From a virus, in IMG/VR virus record IMGVR_UViG_3300021085_000152, positions 1 to 28,854 of that record: a stretch of DNA of 28,854 bases; one strand, 5' to 3'. Under the pieces are notes generated by a model. The model was not told the DNA's origin. It was given only the letters and a program-made list of their open reading frames with translations, and made no database searches. Made by a program: the position numbers and the translations under genes. Shown in pieces: positions 17,401 through 25,247 of the stretch. The first letter of the stretch is position 1, and the number at the start of each line of letters is the position of its first letter.

Positions 17401-19478
17401 ATTGTATATGCAAATTTTAAATCAGGTGCATTGCTAGGTAAATCTATATTTCTTAAGTAAACATCACTAACTCGCCCTTCTGTTGTAACAACATATTCGT
17501 CGGATGCATTTGGGCCTGTCCTATTTGTTACTTCTACAAAATCAGTATACGCCCCCCTCATTGAGTCGCCTACGTTAGGTATGTTTATATTATTAGGAAA
17601 CCCGGTAGTTGGATCATCATCCAGTCTAAATGTAAACGTGCTGTTAGTTATAGGAGAAGTACCAACAGCTGCGAGCCCTTGTGCTTTTATAGCAAATCCT
17701 TCTCCTGTAGATTCATCTTGCTGTTTTATTGCGTAAAGACCAGGGGTCCCTTCCTTCAAATTAATTTCAGATTGTATAGGCTGATTAACTAAAACCTGTA
17801 TTGCGTCGCCAAACCATGTTGCTGGATTAGTATCTGTACTTACAATGTCGTAAGGAGAATATATTGTTGAACCAGAATAAAATAAACCGTCTTCAGCAAC
17901 ACCGGTGTCATTAGAGGAAAGTATTACAGGAGATTGCCTGCCGAATTTGTCTGCTAAGACAAAACCTACTTGATAGTTTCTGTTTTTTTTAACAGAATGG
18001 TTAGGGTATTCTATCCAGTTATTAAATAGTCCTGTAGATATTTTTGGCTCTATTTTACAATTATAATCAATAGACGCAGGAGGCGTATGCTTGTCTCTAA
18101 AATTGCCGTACATAATTCTATTACCAGCGCTCTCTTGAGCCAATGCTCTTACAGGGACCTTGTCGTAAACCCTTACTGTTTGAGCTTCTGGTAATGTTCT
18201 ATATGGCTTTTTTGATTGATACTCGTACGTGTAATAATCGTATTGGCTACTTGCTGCAGATATTTCTCCAACCGGTATAGTTGTTAAAACCTTTGCGGCA
18301 ATAGAATCGCTTTCTCTAAAAAGAACTTCTAGCTCTGTAATTTTATATTCTGAAAACAATCTATTGGCAGAAGAAGGTAATGGTATAACTAAGCCTATGT
18401 TTTGCACTTGGTTCTCCATAAAATCTACAATAGTAGATTGATAAGCGGCATCTTCATCACCATATACGAAATAACCGTTTTGTTTTGGGATGTACGCTAT
18501 TTGCGTAAAAGGGGCCATCAATGAATACTCGTTGTCATCAAATTTAAACCTATAGCTAAATCTAGCAAATTTATCCTCTAAAAAGTCAGGATCACCCGGC
18601 CAAGTGCTATCATCACTTTTGTTGCTCATTGTGGAAGTAATCAGCGAAACTATATCATTACCTGCAGGGGCTGCGGCCATAGGTGGAGATACAGTCACTA
18701 TCGTTACATCGGGTGATACAAAAGAATTTGATATACTAACAACTTTTACGTAATCTGTTCCCTGGGTTGGTGGAGCAGTATCGGTGCATACAACTGTTGC
18801 TCCTATGTAGTTGGACAGTTCATTAGCCCTGTGCCCTGTTAATTCGAATACGGTTGTAGTTGCTGCGCCTCTTACTTGCAGATCTGCTCTATTATATAAA
18901 TTTATTGTTTTATATGGATTATATTTAGCAACAGATATTTGATGTTCTTTAGTATAATAGTCGCCCGCGGAAGTAGCTACTCCCCCTGATTCGAAAGCAA
19001 CGGCTAGTGAGGCATTAATTTTTCTAGGCTGATTTCTATTATCTGTCCAAAATAACAAGTCTTCAATAATGTTTATGCCTATTATTCTGTTTGTTGTTGA
19101 AAAGTTTAAAAACTCACCCTGCACTAGTCTTTTGTAAATTTTAGAAACAGTATTGTATACGTATATATAATGTTTTGAACCTACGGGCGCATTGGTGGGG
19201 TTCGCGGGATCTAAATCCGTGTAATCAGTTAAAAAAACAAACAATGAATCAGAAGAGTTTTCTTCCTTAATACCTATAACAACTAAACCATTTCCAATAT
19301 CTGTACCGCTAACTAAATCGTTACCAACAATATTTTCTAAGGCACCAACGTCATTATCTTCGGATCTACCAACTGATATATTCCGAGCATCTCTATATTC
19401 GCCGTTAGGCAATATTCTATCATCAAGATCTTTATTCATCTTGGATTTTAGAAATGTGTTTTTAATTTCTTGCGCCAT
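14490..19478 (-). CDS. very large tail protein, probable tail muzzle / adhesin with N-terminal beta-propeller
   Basis: A 1662-residue, almost entirely beta protein without membrane segments. The N-terminus (about 8-55: FLKSKMNKDLDD, LPNGEYRDA, DVGALENIVGN) is a signature shared with large tail proteins of marine and crAss-like phages, from memory. A YWTD-like propeller blade appears at about 141-155 (LLFWTDNRNQPRKIN), and a conserved FSYRFKFDDNEYSL segment lies near 308-321. The rest consists of Thr/Ser/Asn/Gly-rich beta modules, including an immunoglobulin- or cadherin-like stretch near 1110-1190. The C-terminal part (1200-1640) is rich in Trp, Tyr and Asn, as in receptor-binding regions, and the last 20 residues are basic. 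Position after the ring proteins and before a muzzle-like partner supports a distal tail role, possibly including receptor contact. No chaperone or hydrolase motif was seen. Confidence 0.68.
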   Translation of the reverse strand: MAQEIKNTFLKSKMNKDLDDRILPNGEYRDARNISVGRSEDNDVGALENIVGNDLVSGTDIGNGLVVIGIKEENSSDSLFVFLTDYTDLDPANPTNAPVGSKHYIYVYNTVSKIYKRLVQGEFLNFSTTNRIIGINIIEDLLFWTDNRNQPRKINASLAVAFESGGVATSAGDYYTKEHQISVAKYNPYKTINLYNRADLQVRGAATTTVFELTGHRANELSNYIGATVVCTDTAPPTQGTDYVKVVSISNSFVSPDVTIVTVSPPMAAAPAGNDIVSLITSTMSNKSDDSTWPGDPDFLEDKFARFSYRFKFDDNEYSLMAPFTQIAYIPKQNGYFVYGDEDAAYQSTIVDFMENQVQNIGLVIPLPSSANRLFSEYKITELEVLFRESDSIAAKVLTTIPVGEISAASSQYDYYTYEYQSKKPYRTLPEAQTVRVYDKVPVRALAQESAGNRIMYGNFRDKHTPPASIDYNCKIEPKISTGLFNNWIEYPNHSVKKNRNYQVGFVLADKFGRQSPVILSSNDTGVAEDGLFYSGSTIYSPYDIVSTDTNPATWFGDAIQVLVNQPIQSEINLKEGTPGLYAIKQQDESTGEGFAIKAQGLAAVGTSPITNSTFTFRLDDDPTTGFPNNINIPNVGDSMRGAYTDFVEVTNRTGPNASDEYVVTTEGRVSDVYLRNIDLPSNAPDLKFAYTINDLGWYSYKIVVKQTEQDYYNVYLPGILNGYPGQSDGGEENGPFPTSEENLTAHTVLFNDNINKIPRDLAEVGPDQKQFRSSVTLYGVVTNTMEGTGNVPGTPYNTQYYPRLDYSGKNAVKHVATTIATARDLDMGYDQLSDDTGGGGQAHNGNLVYYQIDTNPLIARLSTTEKSIGWPNNNSSNTGEPFNMLPYLAVYETAPTESVLDIYWETSSEGLIVDLNADVASTNGGVAAFQNLVWEFREDTLPNTAVTTAWFSPIDNQGQPFTTPIESASLVSVTDRGFATGTSTNIVTDDFSLERGLDGTSEEGQFKIFYRGFGKVFEADSAIRDIYTFTINCVTADGIESTVQLIGEEGGFGAFENLQPAFNTISAVVTNPAEKIIISAATWEAAFPRNGTTLFGNEKSELKYSFRALSSGLPIPIDSSTGEPTWSMDENTGQLEQVTTGAYTTPEGIYRLELLLEDAASTPPVLEAATGYSSLVAKQNLYVRIEPAHVNTGALSTDCVITPGAIQQGGYTNISDTGLVTDPSSNSNIFGGWSRLQVTNCFYYLTEQDITPGWPGSNNANSKLALEQAFTNQGIQLNIPTNDTGWINTGANRIGTKSHKSGTISFSINTFSPRNTSDLSNANIFRIPIVDFYWRYENDFGGVGWRQLPRQQWNFPKFLVEQNSVGNENDGNNTTPIAGESYVRTEIQSPFNDVPLPTSSYVNTETNPNTITTGDKGVVIDQGVNPVWVQTVRSFDYQDFPQGSASSGAPANLGIEYAIFVHGQEQINGGYGPDGMVRTWIQVDDLNYPACVPWLGKNAVTQNGAGNLFKYFRSNASSSSDNYQSLDAPFNTEVWARSPYGDYVNTFFTDSTNYEPFIPASAGSIYINLKLDRSLINLDSWTTWTQTPMDGPTPLPPLNETPQDLQWVAGYSHINGYRKENPADVRGVNAIRTLPSYNPLQGIREENRKVRGTLRIRKNTN

Positions 19479-19482
19479 TTAA

Positions 19483-20691
19483 TTATGATTTAATCCATTT
19501 AGACTTACCTCTCATTACTTGAACTATTTCGTTTAGTTTAATGTTAGATAATCTTATCTTAGCATTTCTCAGCTTAGCTGCTCTATCGCGTTTTAAACGC
19601 TGTATAACGTACTCTGGTTGATTTATTCTGCTAGCTAGTATAGAATATAGTATGTGAGCATATAATGCATCCTCGGCCATCTTAGGTATCCTAGCGTCCA
19701 AGTCATAAGCTAATCCATCGGATATATATTCAAGTACTATTAAATTACCTTTTAAGTTTGAAGAAAAAGCTATTGTACCTTCTCTTTCGTTCATATTAAA
19801 CCAGCCATTTCTTTGAGCATATTGAGGCTCGTTGCCGTATCTTTGCCCAAGCAATGGATTGCCAGTTAAATAACTACCATAAGCATAATAATCTTCCGCT
19901 GTTATATTACCATTTAAAAGCCTATCATTGGCATTAGCCCATCTTTCATTTGTTATAGAGTTAGCTTCAAGGTTATCGCCTATGTTATCCTGAGTAGGTT
20001 GACCGCTCTCGTCTTGCAATGGAACTTCATAAGGACTAGTTGTTAAATTGTTTGCTGGATATATAGGATGTTTAACTCCCATTGTATCTATGTAACATAT
20101 ATTAGTGTAGTTAACATAATCCTGTGGGATAGCCACGCTTAGGCTAGGTGGTATGTTTAATTCTTGAGACTTAACGCTTTTTAATGTATCGTAGCTAAAT
20201 TCCTGTAAACCCCTTTTAGCGTGGAATATAACATCGGTTCTTTTAACGTCACCAATTAATTTATGCTCTCCTACATACGTTGCTATAAAACCATTGATAA
20301 CATCATTTAAAGATGTATAAGCGTAGCTTCCGTAGTTTTCTTGCACCGCATCCCCGTAAGCGTCCTCATTGCCAAAGTTGCCGCCATTTAAGGCTTTTAG
20401 CTGAACAACTATATAAGGGCCTATTACAGGGCTTATCCCAAAATCTATAGTATTATTCGCTACAGCGTATATTCCTGTGTACTCAGTGTAATTTCCAGGA
20501 ATGCCATCAGGACTTGTGTATAATTTAAAGTTGTTTAATGCGTAATCAGCATTTGCTGGATCGTAGGATCCGAACACTAGGTCTGTATTAAACGTAGTTG
20601 TAACCGTGGATCCGCTTAAAATAAATCGCTGTGCTCCAGCGTAATATTGTTCATTAGTTTCGGTTATTAAACCGCCATTAGGTATAGGCAT
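19483..20691 (-). CDS. connector/tail ring protein with extra N-terminal beta domain
   Basis: A 402-residue protein in two parts. Residues 1-123 (MPIPNGGL..., then strands and turns around DLVFGSYDPAN and GPYIVVQLK) form a beta-rich domain. From about 124 a helical core begins with YTSLNDVINGFIATYVG, then FHAKRGLQEFSYD and the beta segment IPQDYVNY, and it ends with basic helices (VIQRLKRDRAAKLRNAKIR). This core resembles the tail tubular/ring proteins found downstream of the capsid gene in crAss-like and marine flavobacterial podoviruses. They stack below the portal to form the DNA channel. The gene starts 3 bases after the stop of the other ring protein and ends 4 bases before the large tail gene. 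Role inferred from core signature and synteny. Confidence 0.72.
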   Translation of the reverse strand: MPIPNGGLITETNEQYYAGAQRFILSGSTVTTTFNTDLVFGSYDPANADYALNNFKLYTSPDGIPGNYTEYTGIYAVANNTIDFGISPVIGPYIVVQLKALNGGNFGNEDAYGDAVQENYGSYAYTSLNDVINGFIATYVGEHKLIGDVKRTDVIFHAKRGLQEFSYDTLKSVKSQELNIPPSLSVAIPQDYVNYTNICYIDTMGVKHPIYPANNLTTSPYEVPLQDESGQPTQDNIGDNLEANSITNERWANANDRLLNGNITAEDYYAYGSYLTGNPLLGQRYGNEPQYAQRNGWFNMNEREGTIAFSSNLKGNLIVLEYISDGLAYDLDARIPKMAEDALYAHILYSILASRINQPEYVIQRLKRDRAAKLRNAKIRLSNIKLNEIVQVMRGKSKWIKS

Positions 20692-20694
20692 ATC

Positions 20695-21612
20695 TTACAT
20701 TATTGAGCGTTGATTTTCTTGTTGCACTTGTTGTGCTGCTACGTTTATTATAGCTGGGTCTCGTATCACAACCCCCGAATAAAGTAATATTTTTAATATA
20801 ATATTTGCTTGTTCTGTTTTAGATAACTCAAAATTAACCGAGTTAGTAGGATTGTATTGATAATAGTTTTGACCCGAAGGTATTGTAAAGTTCCAGATCA
20901 CATCTACTGGTTTTCTTAAATAGCTTACACTTACATCCGATGTAATTGTTTTCGGGTATAAGTATAATTTACTATCCTCATATAAATATATAGGATATGT
21001 TTTTGTAGGTGCTACTAAAGGATTGTTGTTTAGGTATAGAAGCTCGTTTCGCTGAGATAGCTGCGCTTCTGTTGAATCTTTATATATAACGGTACCCAAC
21101 TTGTAAAAGTCCTCTGGAGTAGCCGTAACAACTATAGCGTCGTTTAAGGCTGGTATACTGTTAAATATTATGTTAGCCCCACTGATCGTGAAAGCCGTAG
21201 TAGATACACCGTTTATTGTAACTGCAATTACGCTAGTTTGTAACTGCGAAGATGTTATCGATGTAAATGGAAACGATATAGAAGTTCCGTCTCCTAGAAT
21301 TGATTGAGTGGCTACGCCTGCTCCTGAGATTGTTGGTAAACTAAAGTACCCGCCTGTTGGAACATAAGTTGCATCACCGTATGTTTTAAATACAGCTATA
21401 TTATGATCTACGTTTTTAATGCGATCGCCATACTCTGTATCGTTATCTGGTCTACGTAGTTGTTGATTAAGCGTATCAAAGTAACTCTCAAATATTTCCA
21501 ACTGTACCTGCGTAGCAACTTTGTTGAACTCATCCGGAGTTAAATTACCTCTCTGCTCTTTATTCAGAATAAGCAATACGGTTTTATAAACTATATCTAC
21601 ATTTACTGCCAT
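20695..21612 (-). CDS. connector/tail ring protein with inserted fibre-like beta domain
   Basis: A 305-residue protein. Residues 1-93 are mainly helical (VYKTVLLILNKEQRGNLTP, FNKVATQVQLEIFESYF) and, together with 167-305 (DFYKLGTVIY, YPIYLYEDSKLYLYP, VSYLRKPVDVIW), match a ring/connector protein recalled from many marine flavophages and crAss-like phages. It probably binds below the portal. Between these halves, residues 95-166 form a compact beta module (GDGTSISFPFTSI, VIAVTINGVSTTAFTISG) of the type usually seen in phage tail-fibre N-termini. The C-terminal helix ends QVQQENQRSIM. A hairpin and A-rich leader lie upstream of the start. The next gene begins 3 bases after the stop. Function is inferred from position and family resemblance. 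Confidence 0.72.
   Translation of the reverse strand: MAVNVDIVYKTVLLILNKEQRGNLTPDEFNKVATQVQLEIFESYFDTLNQQLRRPDNDTEYGDRIKNVDHNIAVFKTYGDATYVPTGGYFSLPTISGAGVATQSILGDGTSISFPFTSITSSQLQTSVIAVTINGVSTTAFTISGANIIFNSIPALNDAIVVTATPEDFYKLGTVIYKDSTEAQLSQRNELLYLNNNPLVAPTKTYPIYLYEDSKLYLYPKTITSDVSVSYLRKPVDVIWNFTIPSGQNYYQYNPTNSVNFELSKTEQANIILKILLYSGVVIRDPAIINVAAQQVQQENQRSIM
21115..21330 (-). other. fibre-like beta domain inserted in the ring protein
   Basis: This encodes residues 95-166 of the 305-residue ring protein. The pattern is GDG followed by FPF, a strand VIAVTINGV, TTAFTISG, and then a strand IIFNSIPALNDAIVV. It has the strand order of the small beta-sandwich module at the start of T7-like tail fibres. 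It begins directly after GGYFSLPT and ends directly before EDFYKLG, segments that look contiguous in simpler relatives. Confidence 0.6.
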
Positions 21613-21635
21613 TTTATTTCTTTTTATTATAAATA

Positions 21636-21664
21636 TTAACCGGCCCCGTGATGAAGCCGGTTAA
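21636..21664 (-). terminator. stem-loop before the ring protein gene, possible weak terminator or processing site
   Basis: TTAACCGGC (21636-21644) and GCCGGTTAA (21656-21664) form a perfect 9-base-pair stem with an 11-base loop, inside the 97-base gap between two late genes. On the transcribed minus strand the stem is followed by an A/U mixture rather than a clean U run. It is therefore more likely a leaky terminator, an RNA-end stabiliser or a processing site than a strong stop. Confidence 0.5.
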
Positions 21665-21709
21665 AATTAATTGACCATCTATAATATAATCACATAGTTT
21701 TTTAAGAAA

Positions 21710-22549
21710 CTACTGATTAATTTTCTTTTCTATAGATCTAAATACCTCTCCACCTTCGTCGGTTTTAAAATAAGCCGCCATTGCTGAGTAAGGATTCTCG
21801 TCAAAGGGCACATTCATTAGCTTTCTTCCGTTAGAAGCCCAAGAAAATGTTCTTTGGTCTTGAGATAGCTCAATAATGTTTGCCTCTGTAGCTTTAATAG
21901 CTGTATTCCTAAGCCCAACATTCTCATCCTGTGCTAATTCTAAAAATAAGTAAGGGTTGTTTCTAGCGAATAATCGCAAATCTCTTTTTATTTCTTTTGA
22001 AGATAATTGATTTACTGAGGTACCTATTTCAACTCTTAATATTGCCTCGGCATCATCTATATTCATTTCTCTTGCAAATACCGCTGCATCTGTTTGCATG
22101 TCCAGTAGCTCTAAATCATCATAAGCTTCTTCTACAGCATTGTATTCTTCGTATCTATTTCCCTTCATAGGGTGATACAATGAAAGCAATTTTTGTAGGT
22201 TTTGCATATTTTTAGGAACGGTCAGCGCGCCGTCTTTAAAAATTATATGTCCTAAGGTTGCTTCCCCGTTTTGTTCCTCTTTAAACGGTGAATTTTGGTT
22301 AGTAGCATATCTAATCTCTTTTTGCGTATTTTTTTCTTCGTCAAAATATAACAGAGAGTGCTTACGCGTGTGCTTGCCTGGTATTGTAAAAGTTAATGGT
22401 GTTTTGCTGCCTATTAGATAATAGGTTCTATCCCTAATTTCCCATTCAGGTTTTTTAGGTTCTTGTTTTTTTATTATCGGCGCTGCAACTTCTTGTACAG
22501 CTACCTCTTCTTTTTGGACTTTTTTAGCCTCTTGTTTTTTACTTGCCAT
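21710..22549 (-). CDS. conserved phage protein of unknown function, between capsid and ring genes
   Basis: A 279-residue soluble protein. The first 35 residues are Lys/Glu/Val/Gln-rich and probably disordered. About 36-120 form a beta region (WEIRDRTYYLIGSKTPLTFTI, KEIRYATNQ). Residues 120-230 are helical and acidic (EEAYDDLELLDMQTDAA, AEAILRVEIG). The end region carries FSWASNGRKLMNVPFDENPYS. From memory, proteins of this shape and with these phrases are common in uncultured marine phages at exactly this place, always without assigned function. Between the capsid terminator and the connector genes, likely roles are head completion, capsid decoration or a tail-assembly factor, but no motif decides. 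It has hairpins on both sides, so its level may be tuned separately from the capsid protein. Confidence 0.75.
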   Translation of the reverse strand: MASKKQEAKKVQKEEVAVQEVAAPIIKKQEPKKPEWEIRDRTYYLIGSKTPLTFTIPGKHTRKHSLLYFDEEKNTQKEIRYATNQNSPFKEEQNGEATLGHIIFKDGALTVPKNMQNLQKLLSLYHPMKGNRYEEYNAVEEAYDDLELLDMQTDAAVFAREMNIDDAEAILRVEIGTSVNQLSSKEIKRDLRLFARNNPYLFLELAQDENVGLRNTAIKATEANIIELSQDQRTFSWASNGRKLMNVPFDENPYSAMAAYFKTDEGGEVFRSIEKKINQ

Positions 22550-22569
22550 GATATAATATAATTTAATAA

Positions 22570-22606
22570 TTAAAAAGTAAAGTAAGAGTGCCCGAAGGCA
22601 CCCTTA
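22570..22606 (-). terminator. intrinsic terminator with UUCG loop just after the capsid gene
   Basis: On the minus strand TAAGGGTGCC, TTCG and GGCACTCTTA form a 10-base-pair stem (one G-U pair) capped by the very stable UUCG tetraloop, at 22606-22583. It is followed by CTTTACTTTTTAATT (22582-22570 and on). It begins 22 bases after the capsid stop. It probably ends most transcripts there, giving excess capsid mRNA, with read-through into the downstream tail genes. Confidence 0.82.
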
Positions 22607-22627
22607 TCTCTACATTAATTTGAGCAA

Positions 22628-24079
22628 TTATGCTCCTTTGAATAATACAAAGTTGTTAGCTGCTTGAGTTACTAAACATCTTTCAGATAGGAAGTTTACT
22701 TCCATCGCATCAAGAGTTGAGTTGCTCGCTCCACCAACAGATCCTGTTAACCAAGATTTCATTCTACGGTCGTCAGTCTGAGAAGCTCTGTATCGTACGT
22801 GCAAGAATGGACGTCTGATATTTGTTCCTAACACTTGATCGTAAACAGTTGATGTCCCAGCTGGTACCAATACTCCCTCAATAGGACTTACGTCTACTAC
22901 TGGAGTCTGACCAAGATCAAATCCTCCACGCGTAGAAGCATCATTTAGGTATTTCCAGTCAGTCTTATAGAAATCGTAAGATCCTCTACGGAATCCTGAG
23001 AATCCTAAGTTAAGCGCCATATCTTCTGAGTTTTCAAATAAACCGTAAGCAACTCCACCAGCTGCTCCGCTAGAGATTGCAGCTAGCATATCGTCAAAGT
23101 CAAGAGAAGTTTGACGTTGTAAAAACAGCATGTTCTCTTCAATTGCTCCTTGAGTATCTAGGTTTCTAAGAATAGCGTCAAAATCAGCTAAACCATCTCC
23201 TGCAGTAAACCCAACATTTACATTACCTCTTTCTTCAATAGCAGCAAATAAACCTTCAGTTCCTGGTTGATTTGGATTAGCAGCCGAAGTATTTAATTCT
23301 CCTTCTACCATAGCCATTTCTAAGTAATCGTTAAAACGTAAACGAGTTTCAGATTCTGCTTTTAGGTACCATAGGTATCCGTCAGTTCCGTCTTCTGTTG
23401 CTACATTTACCCATCCAATCTGCGCCGTGTCTGATCCAGATACAACATATTGATTTCGGATAATAATAGGAGAATTGTGGTACTGAGTCATTGTTGGCTC
23501 AACGCTTATTCTTGGATTAGTTCTCGTATCTGATCCTTTCGCATAGTCAGATCCGTAAACGAATATCTTAAGAACAGCTGCTCCTCCGAATACAGATGTA
23601 ACTGTATCTGCTCCGTTGAAAAGTTGAACAGTTAAAGTTCCGTTTGCTGGTGCACTGTATGCCCCTGATGCAGTTACGATACCTTTAGCTTCTTTTCCTG
23701 TAGCAGCCTCCATAATAACAATGGTATCATTTATTGATATAACATTGTCTATAGTTCCTGCTGCAACTGGAATTGTCAACTGTGTTGCTCCTGTAACGGT
23801 TACGTTGTCGTAAGATATGTGCAAACGATTTTGTTCAGACCAAATTACTTGATCAGATGTCATTGGCATTTCAGCGCCAACCATGTTTAAAAACCCAGAT
23901 AACGTTCTGTTTCCATAACGCTCTACTTCAGCTTCGTAGATTTCTGGTAAATATTGCTGTGCAAAATCAGAGAAATTATCTCCGGCCTTATCGGTCCATT
24001 GTAAATAATTGCTATCTAATATTTGCGGTTGTTGTGTTGGGATTAAACTCCCAAATCGTGGTGTTAATGTACTTGCCAT
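22628..24079 (-). CDS. major capsid protein (HK97-fold)
   Basis: A 483-residue protein, mixed helix and strand, no membrane segment. The N-terminal arm (MASTLTPRFGSLIPT) and the helix with QYLPEIYEAEVERYGNRT precede a beta-rich part (about 90-200) that likely contains the extended loop. Then come helices around residue 245-265 (LWYLKAESETRLRFNDYLE) and a domain ending in MKSWLTGSVGGASNSTLDAM and LSERCLVTQAANNFVLF. These features and the position straight after a scaffold gene are those of capsid proteins of marine flavobacterial and crAss-like podoviruses. No prohead protease or decoration protein is obvious nearby. The gene is followed by a strong terminator, as expected for the most abundant virion protein. 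The start lies 2 bases after the scaffold stop, in an A-rich context. Confidence 0.85.
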   Translation of the reverse strand: MASTLTPRFGSLIPTQQPQILDSNYLQWTDKAGDNFSDFAQQYLPEIYEAEVERYGNRTLSGFLNMVGAEMPMTSDQVIWSEQNRLHISYDNVTVTGATQLTIPVAAGTIDNVISINDTIVIMEAATGKEAKGIVTASGAYSAPANGTLTVQLFNGADTVTSVFGGAAVLKIFVYGSDYAKGSDTRTNPRISVEPTMTQYHNSPIIIRNQYVVSGSDTAQIGWVNVATEDGTDGYLWYLKAESETRLRFNDYLEMAMVEGELNTSAANPNQPGTEGLFAAIEERGNVNVGFTAGDGLADFDAILRNLDTQGAIEENMLFLQRQTSLDFDDMLAAISSGAAGGVAYGLFENSEDMALNLGFSGFRRGSYDFYKTDWKYLNDASTRGGFDLGQTPVVDVSPIEGVLVPAGTSTVYDQVLGTNIRRPFLHVRYRASQTDDRRMKSWLTGSVGGASNSTLDAMEVNFLSERCLVTQAANNFVLFKGA

Positions 24080-24105
24080 TTTTAATAATTTTTAAATTTT
24101 TTAAT
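24080..24105 (-). promoter_or_regulatory. A/U-only translation initiation region of the capsid gene
   Basis: Upstream of the capsid ATG the minus strand is only A and T for more than 20 bases (ending AAAAATTATTAAAA) with no purine-rich Shine-Dalgarno. The stop codon of the scaffold gene lies within it. A-rich, unstructured start regions instead of Shine-Dalgarno are characteristic of Bacteroidota. The same pattern precedes the portal gene, the ring protein gene at 21612, the 518-residue protein gene and the giant gene. Confidence 0.6.
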
Positions 24106-25215
24106 TTTTAGTTTTGACGAGTCCGCTCCAGAAACTGATTTTACGGTATATGCACCAAACTTAGCCGCTCCCGTAGGCGCCGCTTTTCTAGCAACACTTG
24201 ATGTATTATTAGATTTGTTTACAACATCTCTAATAGCATCTGCTTTGCCTTGTTCATAAAAGTGATTTGCTATCTTATCAGCATTTGCACCTGCGTATAA
24301 CGCTTTATGATATCCTGCGGTATCTTCAATCGTGCCGTCTTCTCCAAGAAACCTTCCTATGAAGTTGTTAAAATCCGATTGTTTTTCTGCTACCTGCGAA
24401 GGGTTTTGTATGCCATATCTAAACTTCTTATCACCTAAACTAAAATCGAAACCTTCGAATTGTTCATTAAGTAATTGATTAGTGTTGGCTTTAAACTTTT
24501 CATGGTTATCAGCGTTTCTTTTTTGGTCCTCTTTATATCGATTAAAAAAGTCCGAAGCTTCTTGTTGATTTCCAGATAATTTAGGCGAGTTCAACTTGAT
24601 CTCATCATAATACTTATCTTTGGTATCATTTAAAAACTTACGGGCTTTTGCAACCTCTTCTTTATATGCGAGTTTTTTTCTTCGGATGTCTCGCTCCTCG
24701 TCTATATCCTCATCAAACGCAAAGCCGTCATCAATCATAAAATCAATTTCTTCTGCGCTCAAATGTGGTTTAGTGCTTTTATAATATTCTTTAACCAACA
24801 CATCACGATCTACATCATCGTAATTGGTATTTAACCTAATGTAGTCCTGCATCGTGCCACCTGTTTCTTCCATAAAAGATACTAGCTTAGTAATATTTTC
24901 TGGTAGCACAGGTTGTTGCGTTACCGGTTCAGGCTTTATTTCTTCTTTTTCTTTTTTACTTTCTTCGGTAATTTCTTTGATGACTGGCTTGGGTACTTCT
25001 TGGACCACCTCTTTGCTATCTTCGGAAGATTCATGTACATCCACTTTCTTTGCGATTGGCTCTTGAATGGCATCTTGTGGTTCTTTAGGAATTACTACTT
25101 TTGTTATATTACTAGGAACGTCCACTAAAGGTTCTTTGTTTTTAGCGCCTAGCTCTTGATCTGTTAATTTTTTTTTAGACTTTATTTTAAAAGTCCCTTC
25201 TGTTTTTTCACTCAT
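24082..25215 (-). CDS. probable capsid scaffold protein
   Basis: A 377-residue, highly charged protein between portal and major capsid genes, the classic scaffold position. Residues 1-105 are low-complexity Lys/Glu/Val/Pro (for example EVPKPVIKEITEESKKEKEE) and likely disordered. About 105-215 are helical and acidic with conserved-looking FMEETGGTMQDYIRL, EYYKSTKP and EEIDFMIDDGF. About 230-340 continue with helices (ASDFFNRYKEDQKRN, DKIANHFYEQGKADAIRD). The last 20 residues are basic (SKLKIKKFKNY). Basic C-terminal tails of scaffolds commonly bind the inner capsid surface. No protease motif (Ser-His or Asp pairs) was seen, so it is not evidently a scaffold-protease fusion. The stop lies in the A/U leader of the capsid gene, implying coupled expression. 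Confidence 0.75.
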   Translation of the reverse strand: MSEKTEGTFKIKSKKKLTDQELGAKNKEPLVDVPSNITKVVIPKEPQDAIQEPIAKKVDVHESSEDSKEVVQEVPKPVIKEITEESKKEKEEIKPEPVTQQPVLPENITKLVSFMEETGGTMQDYIRLNTNYDDVDRDVLVKEYYKSTKPHLSAEEIDFMIDDGFAFDEDIDEERDIRRKKLAYKEEVAKARKFLNDTKDKYYDEIKLNSPKLSGNQQEASDFFNRYKEDQKRNADNHEKFKANTNQLLNEQFEGFDFSLGDKKFRYGIQNPSQVAEKQSDFNNFIGRFLGEDGTIEDTAGYHKALYAGANADKIANHFYEQGKADAIRDVVNKSNNTSSVARKAAPTGAAKFGAYTVKSVSGADSSKLKIKKFKNY

Positions 25216-25247
25216 GATATGATATTATATAATTGTTAAATACTTAT

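Noticed and set aside
24854-25128. Two overlapping plus-strand frames of about 70 codons opposite the scaffold gene
   Set aside because: They mirror the Lys/Glu/Val/Pro low-complexity region of the scaffold (Ser/Phe-rich shadow) and have no start context or neighbours on that strand.
25216-25247. TATAAT at 25224-25229 upstream of the scaffold gene as a promoter
   Set aside because: It would place the transcription start within a couple of bases of the ATG, lacks an upstream element, and the region is A/T-only, so the match is expected by chance.
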